Part shown: positions 47,571-58,861 of the stretch, in pieces
Position numbering within the stretch: position 1 is the stretch's first letter
Layout: every line of letters begins with the position of its first letter
From: Phoronis australis
Taxonomy: Eukaryota; Phoronida; Phoronidae
DNA length: 64,000 nucleotides
Direction of reading: 5' to 3'
Assembly (NCBI GenBank): GCA_002633005.1
Contig: NMRA01000315.1
Location: forward strand, 34,855-98,854
Made by a program: the position numbers and the translations under genes
The notes under the pieces: model-generated
Databases searched by the model: none
The model's input: the letters and a program-made list of their open reading frames with translations, nothing else
What the model was told of the DNA's origin: nothing

Positions 47571-50500
47571 TTAAGCGGGTGGACAAAGAATACCCTTTCT
47601 TCCCTAATATTATTGAGGACGAGTAGGTGTACCATTTTGATTGCAATTTATACACTTAACGTACACTGTAGGAAGAGTGTAATGACATATATTATTGTAA
47701 GCGACCTCTTGTGTTCAAATTCATTAAGCTGATGGCAAAAATGATAATGTGAAGCTTTTAGACAAAATTTGTCAAACACACAGCAATTTTCACCATTAAT
47801 AATTGCCATCGATAGTCTTGAATGTGTGTTCCTTGCCTTTCAGCGTCGTCATGGTGAACCTACAGAAAAAGCTGTTTGTTTTTATTTGATTTTGAAAATG
47901 ACGATAATTGTGAATGGTTCCTTAACATTAAAGTAACTGTGGACCTTGTTTACCAGGTTGAACGTATGGGCAAATATCTTAAATTCTGTTACCTCTAACC
48001 CCTAAAGAAAGGTGAATACATTTCCCAACCAAATTTATTGGTCTTATTTACTTGTCTTACGTTTTGCACGAGATATGCGTTTTTAGTAAAAAATTGACTG
48101 TGAACAGAGGATTTCATAATCCTATCGGTCTTTTGTCAACGTGGGAACGGTGCCTCAGATTTTTCAAATAGGTTTGTGGTTATTTGTATTTTGTTCAGTT
48201 TCTGAGCTAGTGTGACAGCAAAGTTGATGAATTGCTTGCTTTTTGTTTTATAAAAAGACTCTTAACGCCACTAGTTTTCATTTTTTATAGTTAAGAGATC
48301 GAACCAAAAGATACGACACCAATTTCAAAACTCGTTTCAAAAACAGCTTACACTTCGATTATTCGTTGAGACTAACACCGTGCATAAAAAGACCTGTCGT
48401 GACAATCCTCGCAACTGGTCTCAAGCAATAATGAACAGCCAGTCCTTTCATAGCCTTAGAATCATCTCCTGTTTGACTGTTGGAACAGGCTGTGGCCAAC
48501 TTAGTAACGGTAGTTGGTCTACCTAAAAAATATTGCTTTGATAGCAGACCTATTTTTAACCGCTTTTAACGACCGATAGCAAATGCGCACTTGGATTTTT
48601 GAACTCACACAAAAAATCCAAAGAGTATGCCAAAATCTGTCACCGGCAGAGCTCAATATGGGTAGCCTGTCTGGCACTCGATTATCTCCTCTGGATTCCT
48701 CTTCCAGATACACGTAACAGTTGCTTGTGTATGTATAGTAAGAATTTCGCGTTCTTGGGAGCCATTACAACGATGAAGCACCCTGATTAAATATCTTATA
48801 TAAATTATCAATGGTCGGCTCCGTGGAGCAAATAAATCATCTTACAACTATAGAAATTTTCACAAATAAGACATTTGCGATGACATTAGTGACGAAGGCC
48901 CCTTAGGTGCCACAAAGGAATCAGATGACGTTGTTGGCCCAATTGTTAGAAAATACCTCAGGCTATGTTGATCCGCAGTGTCATCTTTTCTTGAAAATCG
49001 ATATATTTTGTTTGTTGCACGTGTGAACAAATTAGCTTTTAAAGTGACTCTATCTGCGAGAAAAATCTTTTTCTGAGATCGAGCCTGAAATTTGCATGGC
49101 AGCTGAGCTTAATCCTATTTAGTAGATGTTAGTGTATTTTAAGCGCATTTATAGTTATATGGGACCCTATAGAAAAATGCTCAAATTTTGCTAACTTTGG
49201 AACTTCCTATCTCAGAATTTACACAACGGATCAAAGTGAAAGTTTCAGATACTAAATTTTATACACTATTCGCCAAAACACTTTGAAGTATAATTTGTTT
49301 GTTAAATGATTCACTTTTACACCTGGTATTATCAAAAATAGGACTATGTTGGCTTTGATGAAAAATTCGAAACTTTGCATGAAACGAAAACGAAATGAAA
49401 AGTTGAAAAGTTGTGACATCATTTTCGAGATTTCAACTTGAGCGTTTCGATCAAACGAAATTTGGCATGTTGTTGATACTGTTATTTTGGTATGGATGCG
49501 CCTTTCCTTTTGCTAAATTTTACTAGTGAGTAAGACATAGTCACGTGACTCAGTTAATTGGACGTTGGTATAAGGTCAAACATCAAGTTCTCAGTCTCTC
49601 TACGTTTAGGAAATACATGATTTTGCTGAGTCATCTATAGTTATGTAGATATTGGCTAAATACGCAGAGTAGTCAAAATGTCTGGGATAACCTTAACTGG
49701 CTAAGTTACTGGCCTTGACTTCAGCGAAAGTCTGGCAGACAGTGGCGAGAATTGACGACCTGTAATAAGATAAAATATCCTACGGGTTTTATTGTTTTTA
49801 TATCTCTAATCAAAGCAAATAATCTTATTCAATGATGATCAAAAATGCGTTTATCAGTCTGTCTCAAAATGTTATATTTTTGCACGCAAAATTCATACAT
49901 GACTCATAGGCAGATTTAGGGGGGGCAGGGCCCCCCCCCCTTGGCTGCCGCAAAAAAATAAAACAGCAAGAGCGTAGGGAAATGTTGAGTTTATTAATTT
50001 GCCCAGATAATTAAAATTATACGGATGAAAAAAGATTTAAATGTGTGCAGTTTTAGTGTTTGGGGGGGGGGGCTCAAATCCAATTTCAAGTGTCAAATTC
50101 GGAACACGGCGCATTCGTAACGGAACTATGGCTAAGTATAGGCTCTCCCGCGATATCCCAGGCGACCGGTAGTGGCGCTGCGCACTACGACTCCGTTTCC
50201 GTCGTCTGCTCCACTGTGCAATGAAGAAAATTTACTTCATTTTTTAAAGAAAATGGAACCTGAGTGACGATGAAAAAACAGAAGCTGCTGGTAAGATGTG
50301 AATTTTATTCTAAGCCTTAGTGAATCACTCAGAAACTCATTAATTCTCTCTTTGTCAAACCTTAACTTAAGACGATTTCCAAAGCAATCCCGTCATTATT
50401 GCCAACACGAAAAACGGATTTGGTCTTTTGGGCATTTGATGACTATTTTAAATACAAAAAAATTTGTTAAGAACCGATTGCACAAAATATAAAACGTGTA

Positions 50501-50574
50501 ATAATCATTACAAAAAGAAGTAGGTTTCGCGCGCAAACGCTGTGGACCATAAACAAGTAGGTCTTTTAGTGTTA
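47571..50574. other. Non-genic stretch with G/C-tract elements
   Basis: No conserved gene. Around 49911-50080, GGCAGATTTAGGGGGGGCAGG and later runs of G and C resemble the ends of the CAGnGGCGGAT elements and probably mark a decayed copy. Confidence 0.4.
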
Positions 50575-50880
50575 GGTTAGTGGTGGTGTAGTGGTAAAGC
50601 ACGCGCGTCCTATCAGCCAGGTCGTGAGTTCGAATCTGTGAACTCGCAGTTTTTTCTGTGTGACACGTTCCCGTTGTTGTTTTTTTTTTGGCTTTTTTTG
50701 GATAATACTTCAGAAATCAAGGAAAATGCTTGATTTTTAGAGGAAAAAACAGAAAATCCCCCTCCCGACCTCCCCCCATTCGGTGCTATGTGCATATACA
50801 ATCGTGGTTTGCGCAAATGCTTACGGCCGGACAAAATGTTGGGCCCCCCTTTGTGATATCCTAGATCCGCAACTGTGACT
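50575..50880 (+). mobile_element. tRNA-derived SINE
   Basis: A Pol III-like head holds an A box (TGGTGTAGTGG at 50584-50594) and a B box (GAGTTCGAATC at 50626-50636), correctly ordered and about 42 bp apart. A body of about 240 bp follows, with a T-rich tract at 50680-50700. It ends near CTAGATCCGCAACTG, which resembles the ends of the GGCGGATC MITEs in this window. No cloverleaf good enough for a working tRNA. Confidence 0.68.
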
Positions 50881-50984
50881 CCTGAGCTGCTGAACGTACC
50901 TGAGTATTCTACATGCATTGTATCGATAATTTAAACTCCTGCTTCATTGTAAAACTGGCATGATTTCAACGACTACTGTCCAAT

Positions 50985-51150
50985 TCCAAAAAAACTTCAT
51001 AGTAATATACATGACATTGGCACTTGAGATCAACCGGGCGGTAGAAGCAAGAACTTTGCAACTAAGTCCAGTGCTTTGTATGTGCGTGGTGAAGTCTCGC
51101 GAAGATTGCATGCTCTAGGCCCTACGTTTTCGCGAGTGCATTGCAGTTTT
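50985..51150 (+). repeat. Dispersed repeat R3, copy A
   Basis: It aligns with 57845-57985. Shared words in order are CAACCGGGC, TTGCAACTAA, CCAGTGCTTT and GTGAAGTCTCGCGAAG (51089 and 57930), then GTGCATT. It lies just before the inverted R1 copy C, so the two may be parts of one larger element. Confidence 0.72.
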
Positions 51151-51547
51151 TCTACGACACGTCTTACTGAAAATTGCTCTTAAAACCCAGGGACAGATGT
51201 CTGAGGAAGGGGTTCATTGCGTGGTCAAGGAAGAAAGAAACAGCATTACGAGCTTTCATCACACATTTACATTAAGTCTAAGGCCTTTCGTATACATATA
51301 GATGCACCAATTCTTGCAAAAACATGGCGTAACAATGGGGTTTGAACTTGCAGTTTACGTGACCATAGGCGACAATGAAGCCGAACAGAATTACACAAAT
51401 TTATCTCATACAGCACTTCAGCAGGTCTCGAACAGCACACTTCGATTTTTAAAGACAATGTGCTTTTCTTTTTTGTTTTTACAAAAATCTGCGAGGCCTG
51501 TAAGCCTCGACTTCCCCAGTTCTCGAACCACGTGACCTTCAGCTACC

Positions 51548-51970
51548 ACTATAAGATGTGTTTGCATGCTCCTATGCTAGTGTATAGCAGAAAATAAACA
51601 ACAGTGTCATTTTAACGTAATATACGCTAAACAAAAAGCAATTGTATTCCTTGGCAACTTGTACGGTACCTGTGAAAACAAAACATTCTGCTAATAGGTG
51701 GCTTTTGCACTAATGACGTACCTCGCAGGCTCACATAGCCTGCAGCATGCAGTATTGTTCCCCAACACCACGTCACGATACTTACTAGAAACGGTTGAGT
51801 GATCATAGTTAACGGTGGATCATTTTCACCACAAAACTCGTTCCTAAAAACATTTGACCATTTTTAATCCGATTCACATCGTCGTTGTATGTTGAGTTTC
51901 TAACTTATGTGGCCAAGCAATCATCACATGGTTAAGGAATTTGCCTGCAAGTTCCATTTTAAGTAGCACT
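51548..51970 (-). repeat. Dispersed repeat family R1, copy C (inverted)
   Basis: Read on the minus strand it follows copies A and B from GGAACTTGCA through GGTACGTCATTAGTGC to ACATCTTATAG. It keeps the GTTGGGGAACAA word of copy A. Confidence 0.78.
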
Positions 51971-53818
51971 GTACAGATCTCATCCGGTTTCGCCTGACAG
52001 TGTAGACACCACCGTGGCTGTCTATCTGAGCAAGCTCGGTATTTCTGAAAATATCTAACTCATCTCGCACGAGAGTTCAGCTCTACATTTCATTCCAAAT
52101 GCTTATTCTAGAGAAGTTAACCCCTACGTGCTTCGGTTCCTCAGCTGTCTCTTTTTGTAATGTACATTCAGGGGCTTTCCATGCCAGTTTTGATCTGCAA
52201 CCATCGTCGGCCATTTTCACGGTACCTCCCAGCAACGAACAACGAAACAGGTGATAAGGTTGCCGCCACGATTTTAGCTAACTTTGGCGGGAAGTCTTTG
52301 TTTGCAATCGTCAAGTCGTGCAAAAAACTCTGTTTTGTTGTTTTATACTGTACATGTAGCTCCGGTCAGAGCTAACAAATGAGAGAATTTAATCCTACCC
52401 AACAGCAGCCGTGAAACCGGTTGTGCCCTTTTCAGTGTCAACAAGACCCATCCATTTATGATATAAAGAGCAGCTACGGGTCTTCCCTGGCTTCATTTCC
52501 GATGTTTTATTGATCAAAATTTGATGGGGCTTTTCATAAAACATCATCTCGTCCACATTCTGTTACACCCAAAGGGACTCGTGATGAATGCAAATTAATC
52601 GATAGGAAAGCTGCTCAAGATCAAGGGCGGAGGAATGTCATATGTCTTGTTCAGATTAAATCTTGCGTGAATGACTTCCGACTATTGTTATCACTCTGAT
52701 AATCAAATAGAGAAGCCTAATAGACCTCTGCAATGTGCGTAAGCAAAATTATTGCGTCTACGTGACCTCGCGCCTGTCGCTGAAGTAAGGGCTATTTCGT
52801 CGTCCACTAATTTTAACAAGAAAAGACGTAGCCATCTAAGTGTCTTTTATTTTACGTTAGATACGAACTGCGAAACATGGTGCACGTGGTTTTGTAAATC
52901 ATCTTCATTTCTCGCCTGCTTTGGCTAGAAAGTAGAGTGTTTTATCTAGTGCAGGCAGCTAGTTCTCAACCCATTGCAAAATAATATTATTTCTACATCT
53001 CTTATCAGCAAAACTGTTTTTTGATTAAAAAAGCAAAACATTGCGTTTGTCTCCCAATCACAATGACTTCGCTACTACTCCTTGGATATGCTTGGAGTCA
53101 CACGCTTGTGCTTTCTGGGTCAAGGACTGTTGTTTTAAGGCAGGTCATTCTTGTCCCTGGAAGCGACTTTCGTCGTTTCGGCACGAAATACCCGTTTAAA
53201 GTTGGGTTACCCTTTTGCAAGAGCTGTGAACTCCTACATGTATTTTGTCCAAGCTTCATAGCCTATGACATTGATATGTATGGAAACAGATCAACTTCCC
53301 AATCAATTCGAATTTATATTCTCCAAGAAACACAAGGGACTTCCCAATCTTGTTAATATGTCGCATTCGGAAGCGACATATAAGCCCAACTCTGACTTCG
53401 TACAGATCGTTATTTCAATTTATGCGTTGTCAATGGGCGATGTACGTGTCACTATAGTAAATAAACATCACACTATGCTATATGCCTTATCGATTTCCAA
53501 GTAGATATCTAAGTGACATTTTCAATTTTGATGGCAAATTTCAGAACGATATACTACACGTTCCTTGATATTTGCACATTGTTGAACTTTTATGAAGACA
53601 CATTGAAAACTGGAGTGACACTAGACTGACCCAAGTAAAGTAGTTTGTGACAATCACGACTTGTAGAACGCTCCAGGCTTTTTTCCTCGGCTGTCACCAT
53701 GTCGGGGGAGGGTCAACTTTATTTTCTTGTGTGGCTTGATACCAAAAAATCACCACATTGTAAGTTGCTCATTTTTTTGTAAAAACCTATTTTTATGCTC
53801 TCTTAGTATAACATTATT
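51971..53818. other. Non-genic stretch
   Basis: The longest frame (53021-53356, 111 codons) has no recognisable domain, signal peptide or splice context. Nothing else identified. Confidence 0.4.
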
Positions 53819-54038
53819 TAGCAAGAGATGGCGCTCTCTGTTGCCTCCTAAGCCAATCAAAGAATCGGAAATTGAGAAGGTCCATAAGGTCACGTTTTCT
53901 GTAGCTCAGCGAAGAATGCGTATTAAAAAAGAAGAGCAAGTAAAGACGGCAACGAGCACAGAAAAAGCATCCCAGGCAGCGCAAAGAATAAGGTATACAC
54001 CGGCAACACACAGAAAACAATTTATGAGACAATGGTGA
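53819..54038 (+). CDS. Orphan exon-like frame, probable last coding exon
   Basis: The open frame ends in TGA at 54036-54038 and encodes about 70 residues of strongly charged sequence: PPKPIKESEIEKVHKVTFSV, a run of Arg/Lys/Glu, and a C-terminus RYTPATHRKQFMRQW. The base composition and amino-acid mix look coding, unlike the surrounding repeats. Possible splice acceptors lie just upstream (CTCTCTTAG at about 53805 and TTATTTAG at about 53821). KVTF fits the RVxF-type protein phosphatase 1 docking motif, but a four-residue match is weak. I do not recognise the family and found no upstream exons. It could be the last exon of a plus-strand gene or an exapted fragment. Confidence 0.35.
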
Positions 54039-54167
54039 ATGGGCGCCAGATTGACTCAGGAGTTACCTATTTTGTGTGAAACCGATTGGGTATCAGGTGG
54101 CTTATTAGTTGGAGTTGTATTGCTTATAAAGTCTATTTTTGAATTGTATTTTGTGATGTAAATATTT

Positions 54168-54308
54168 CAACGTGTGTGTGTGTGTTTGTGTGCGCGCACG
54201 CGCGCGTGTGTGTGCATATGTGCATGTATTAGGATATGTACATACTGTATATGTATGACTATCTGCATGGCAAACACACAAGCAGGCACGCACGCACGCA
54301 GGTACGTA

Positions 54309-54355
<47 letters not shown>

Positions 54356-54360
54356 TCACA
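54168..54360. repeat. Alternating (GT)n/(GCAC)n tracts
   Basis: GTGTGT passing into GCGCGC at 54171-54226, then CACGCACG units at about 54275-54360. Both are long purine-pyrimidine alternations and are roughly complementary to each other. Several Cys/Val/Arg/His-rich frames here are repeat artefacts. Confidence 0.96.
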
Positions 54361-54697
54361 CATTGTTTTTCAGACTCCGCACACGTTTGATTTACTTACC
54401 GTAATGGAAAGTCTACACACAATGTCATCATTATCATTAATCGTATTTCAATCCGTTCCATACATTGTTAGATTTTTTATCAACTTTTGAAGTAGGTTCC
54501 GTTTTGGAGCACTTCCAGAAATGAAGATTTAATGCTTTCTGAGAATTCTTGTTGACCGTAATATAGTTCTAAAGAATGATACATATGGTAAAATGTTGTT
54601 ACCACAACTAGTAAACATCTGCTGTAGAATACAAAATAGACAAATTTATAAAATGTTTTCATTAACTTAACTTCAGTTTTGAGAAAAAACATCCATG

Positions 54698-55018
54698 TAG
54701 TCCGTCAGTCAGCCAGTCACCATCACGAGCCGTCATATAGTCCGTCAGTCAGCCAGTCACCATTACAGGCATCCAAGTAGTCCGTGAGGCAGCCAATCAC
54801 CATCACGGGTCGCCATTTAGTCTCTCAATCAGACAATCACCATCACGGGACACAATATAGTCCGTTAAGCAGCCAGTCATTATCACGGGCATCCATGAAG
54901 TCCGTCAGTCAGCTACTCACCATCACGGGCCGCCACACAGTTCGTCAGTTAGCCAGTCACCATCACGGGCCGCCATGCAGTCTACCAGTCAGTCATTGAC
55001 CATCACGGGCAGGCGTGT
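54698..55018. repeat. 40 bp minisatellite, 8 copies
   Basis: The unit begins TAGTCCGTCAGTCAGCCAGT and continues CACCATCACGGGCCGCCATA. Copies are 40 bp each, with substitutions spread throughout. No coding support. Confidence 0.93.
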
Positions 55019-56314
55019 AGTCAATCAAAAATGTCATTACCTTCACACAAAAGTAACACACAGAAAAAAGAGATCACTGGAACAGATATCTCTTACCTTA
55101 AAAACGGAAGTTGCTGAACCCAAAACACGAGTCACAAAAACATGATTGGAAGGACTCACTGGTAATTTTGTCTCTTTCATTAAAATTGTAAGGATTATAA
55201 TTATACACTTCAGCCATATATTTTCTACACGAACAAACCTTAACAAAACCAGACAAACATCTAAAAGATTCCCACACCGGTCATGTTTCACGTGCTGCAC
55301 GTACACTGTACTCTAACAGCTAGGAGAAATTTCACCAATTTAGTACAAAATACGAAGCTGGGACAGGTGAAATTTCATTTCATCATTTCTCCGTGAAATG
55401 CATGTAGCACCCAATCAATGCTTTTTATGTTCAAACTCCGTAGCTACCAGCAGACAATATTTTGATAACTTATGGGGATTGAAAAAAATAATGGAATCAT
55501 TTGAAAACTGAAAAAGGCAACTTTGGCAATTATTTTTTGTGCGGAATTAACGACATGTTACCGTGTTTTCTTCTTACGTGATACCTTTTTGTTTTCAGTC
55601 AATGTCTTTTGTACAATAACTGATAATCGATAATCTTGTGGTGACCAGCCTGTCTGCGGTTTTTCTTGAGTTGTTTGCTGCATGAGTATTCAAAAAAAAA
55701 AAAAACGAGCGAAGCTCAACGAAAGTGCCGTTCTTGTCTCAAAGCCTTAGCATTTTACGGATGAAATACTCCAACGAACATTGAACGCTTTGGGATATGA
55801 CTATTCTGCTACAAACTAGCAAAATCGACAAGTCAGACTTTCTGCAGATTGGCACTGTAATTGGGGAACATTACTTTACAGCAATGTAGTAAGAGTACAT
55901 TACATGTATGTCAAGATAAGAAATCTGAGAAAAGCAACAAATGAAAAATCACAATAGATTTTATGTATACATGTACTTCGTCAAGCGTTTTAATTGCACT
56001 GCAGCCGCTAATGAGCCTATGTACATGTACTTGCAGAAAATGTTCCGCTTAAATGGTTTCCAAACTCTGTTCTGCAGCGAACCCTGTCTATTCTCAGACA
56101 ACATCACATTTTTATTCATTGTAAAGATAACAGTTAACTGAACCAAAACATAGCTTTATGTCAATACAAAAGTTTATTAATTGTATTTTTATCTGATTAT
56201 AAGCTGATATCTACATGTATACCATGTTCCGAGTTCAATGACATGGTAAGACTACCTAATATGGAGCGCCTTTTCAAAGTTGGTGGAAACTCCCTCTTAC
56301 CATAGGCGCACACC
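55019..56314. other. Non-genic stretch
   Basis: No gene or element recognised. Four TACATGTA palindromes lie between 55900 and 56220. Confidence 0.4.
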
Positions 56315-57535
56315 ACCCTTAAGGATATCTCAAACCTTTCTCACGAAAATTGGCCGTTTTTACAATATTTCACATATGTCTAGCAAAATGCCTTTTATTC
56401 ATTCTCGGGGAACTTGTAATACGAAATATATACCGTGAAGCGAGAAAAAAGATTTAGCAGAACCACGTAATTGGAAATTTGTTTACTACTTGTAAGAGGT
56501 GAAAGGTTACGGCTTTTACTAGAATCGAATCTCTCGGCGCCAGACATAGTGGAGCTTCGTATGTATCCTTTCATTCACCGAGTTTCCATAATATTGTATC
56601 TTTGAGGCGTACATACATGTGTGATATGAATATGCCGGGGAAAACGACAGAACAGATCTTGAGGTAGTTGTTTGTCTGCATGCATACTACCGTTGAGAAC
56701 GAATGCTCCGAGTCGCCGCACGCCTCCGTGACTTTGTATTTACGAACATAACAAGTTTTAAAAAGAGATTAATCCTCAATCAAATTCATAAATTTGATAG
56801 GTAATTTGACATTTTGCTGTTTCGAACTCTTGCCGACCCGATTTCTGTTGTCCACTTGGTTTCATAACAGTCTTCCGCGAATGGTGTGTTTTCCAATGAA
56901 CTGTTGACTTACATTAAAGAAAGTCAACGGTTTGTCTCGTCCTAGGCTGGAGACGGTCACAAAATTAAAAGATTTTAGTGATGATTAAATTAATTACGCA
57001 CTGCAAATTCAGTTGACATTGTGAGCGAATGATGAATGGCAAACGTATACATTGTTGTAGGTATAGGTATAGGTCATATTCACCGACAACAAGTTTTCAC
57101 CTAATAATTAACCAAAGACCTTGAGATTTTCACGTCTCCCAACTTACAGGTGTAATCATTTTTTTCTTGTGTTCGGCAAATCGCCTTAATTTGAAGTTAG
57201 GAACAGGAGTTCTCGAAAACGGCTTGGTGAATTTCGCTGAAACTTTCCAAACGTATATACTCACCAATCTCAAATACTTCATGAGTTTTTTTATAAAAGT
57301 CCTAGTTTTTGCGTAAAGTAACAAAGGCGAATAGGACTGCTCTTTTTTCCAAAAAATTTATGTTTTGCATGTTGAGTTGTTATTGAAACCAAACTAATTA
57401 AAGACTGATCGAAAATTTCTAACGGTATTTTTGAGGTTACTAGTGAAGTTTTCATTCAATTTTTTTCATTCAAATCAACGGAGAGGTTATTTTGTTTTAA
57501 ATATACCTTTCTTAAACATGAAAATTTGACTTACA
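56315..57535 (+). repeat. Dispersed repeat R2, copy B
   Basis: Partner of 38480-39475, same orientation and same order of shared words. This copy is longer by about 200 bp through several insertions. Confidence 0.72.
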
Positions 57536-58825
57536 GTGGGAGTTCAGGACCGGTGTTAAAAGATTTCGGGGCGTGGTCAAAGTTGAGGTTTGCACCCCCG
57601 GTTAGTGTCAACGTATTTAGACAACTTGTTCGCATTAGTGACACAGTCGCCAAGTGCTCAGAATACTTGCCAGTGCCTGTAGAAGAACCAATTGGCATCC
57701 AGGTGTCAGTTTCGGAAAAACGTGCGACCACGCAAGACTTCCGGCGATGTGATCATGCATTACAAGAGAAGCACGTGACCACACGAGCCGGCGCAAATTG
57801 CTGCGCCTACACGGAAAGGCATTTCAGGTTAAAACAATCAGATGAATGAAAAAGTCATACCTGCACTTGAAAACAACCGGGCATTAAACGCAAGAATCTT
57901 GCAACTAAAGCCAGTGCTTTTCATGTGTGGTGAAGTCTCGCGAAGCCTTGCGTGCTCTACGTTTTTCCAAGTGCATTACGGTTACGGACAAAATTTCGCT
58001 ACATATTTGTTTTGGCCTGTCGTAATTGCCACCGCATTGTTGTATCGAATGTCAAGTCAACTCCCACTCTATAAGACGTACATGTATATTATCGTGTGGC
58101 CACAATACGCTACCGTATTGATGAAATGTTAACCCGAGACTTCCGGCGAGCACTGAGAATTTCTTATACACTGCAGGAGTCAAGAGTGATCCACAGACGC
58201 GCTCATCATGAGATGAGTCTAAAGGCGATCTGTAATTTAACGGTGCGTACACTGAACATCACCCGCTCGGCTAGTTGTTAATAATACCATCAACATTTTC
58301 AAATGTCAACACTCGGGGCGAAGTATTTTCTGAGACTGAAGATGGACAGACAGACTGACTGACACACAGGGAGGATGGCCAGCGCACATGATGCGATGTT
58401 TTTGTCGTGAAACTTAGATATTTTTATCCGCGACAAATTATGGTGCCATTGAACCAGCACACATAATACAATTTTTGTTGTGCTTCATCGGAAACGATAC
58501 GCTTTTTTGTCTGCGACAATCGCATCGTGTGTGCTGCTCTTATGTGGGCTAATTCAGTACTACAGCTAGGTCGGACTGCCCCTATTTAAGGATTTCATTT
58601 ATCGGGCTGACTAAGAATTCCTATGGACTAAGTCAAATACTAACTCTATAATGCTAGACCGTACTCGTGATTATATGGCAACGGAAAACCTGAAGGTGTG
58701 TTGTTGTCTTCAGAATCAACAAATTCAATGGTTTTGCTTGTCTGCTTAGCAATTTGAGTAAAATATAAGGGTGAATTTTACCCTTTTGATTAAACTTTAC
58801 TCTAATTTTTAAAAAATTATTTTCA
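57536..58825. other. Upstream flank of the octopamine receptor, with repeat R3 copy B
   Basis: 57845-57985 is repeat R3 copy B. The 57526-57849 frame (107 codons) lies in repeat sequence and is not called as a gene. The segment probably contains intron or promoter for the receptor; no TATA box or clear first exon was identified. Confidence 0.45.
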
Positions 58826-58826
58826 G
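58816..58826 (+). promoter_or_regulatory. Candidate 3' splice site before the receptor exon
   Basis: AAATTATTTTCAG/GTGAAATTC gives a fair acceptor ending at 58826. The receptor ATG follows 35 nt later. If used, it would place a 5' UTR exon, or an exon adding N-terminal residues, upstream. Confidence 0.5.
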
Positions 58827-58861
58827 GTGAAATTCTGACCAACACTGCATTGGAGTTTCTT

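Noticed and set aside
54105-54404. Several overlapping Cys/Val/Arg/His-rich frames
   Set aside because: Products of the GT/GCAC tracts.
57526-57849. 107-codon frame upstream of the receptor
   Set aside because: Overlaps the end of repeat R2 and lies beside R3; no recognisable domain or splice context.
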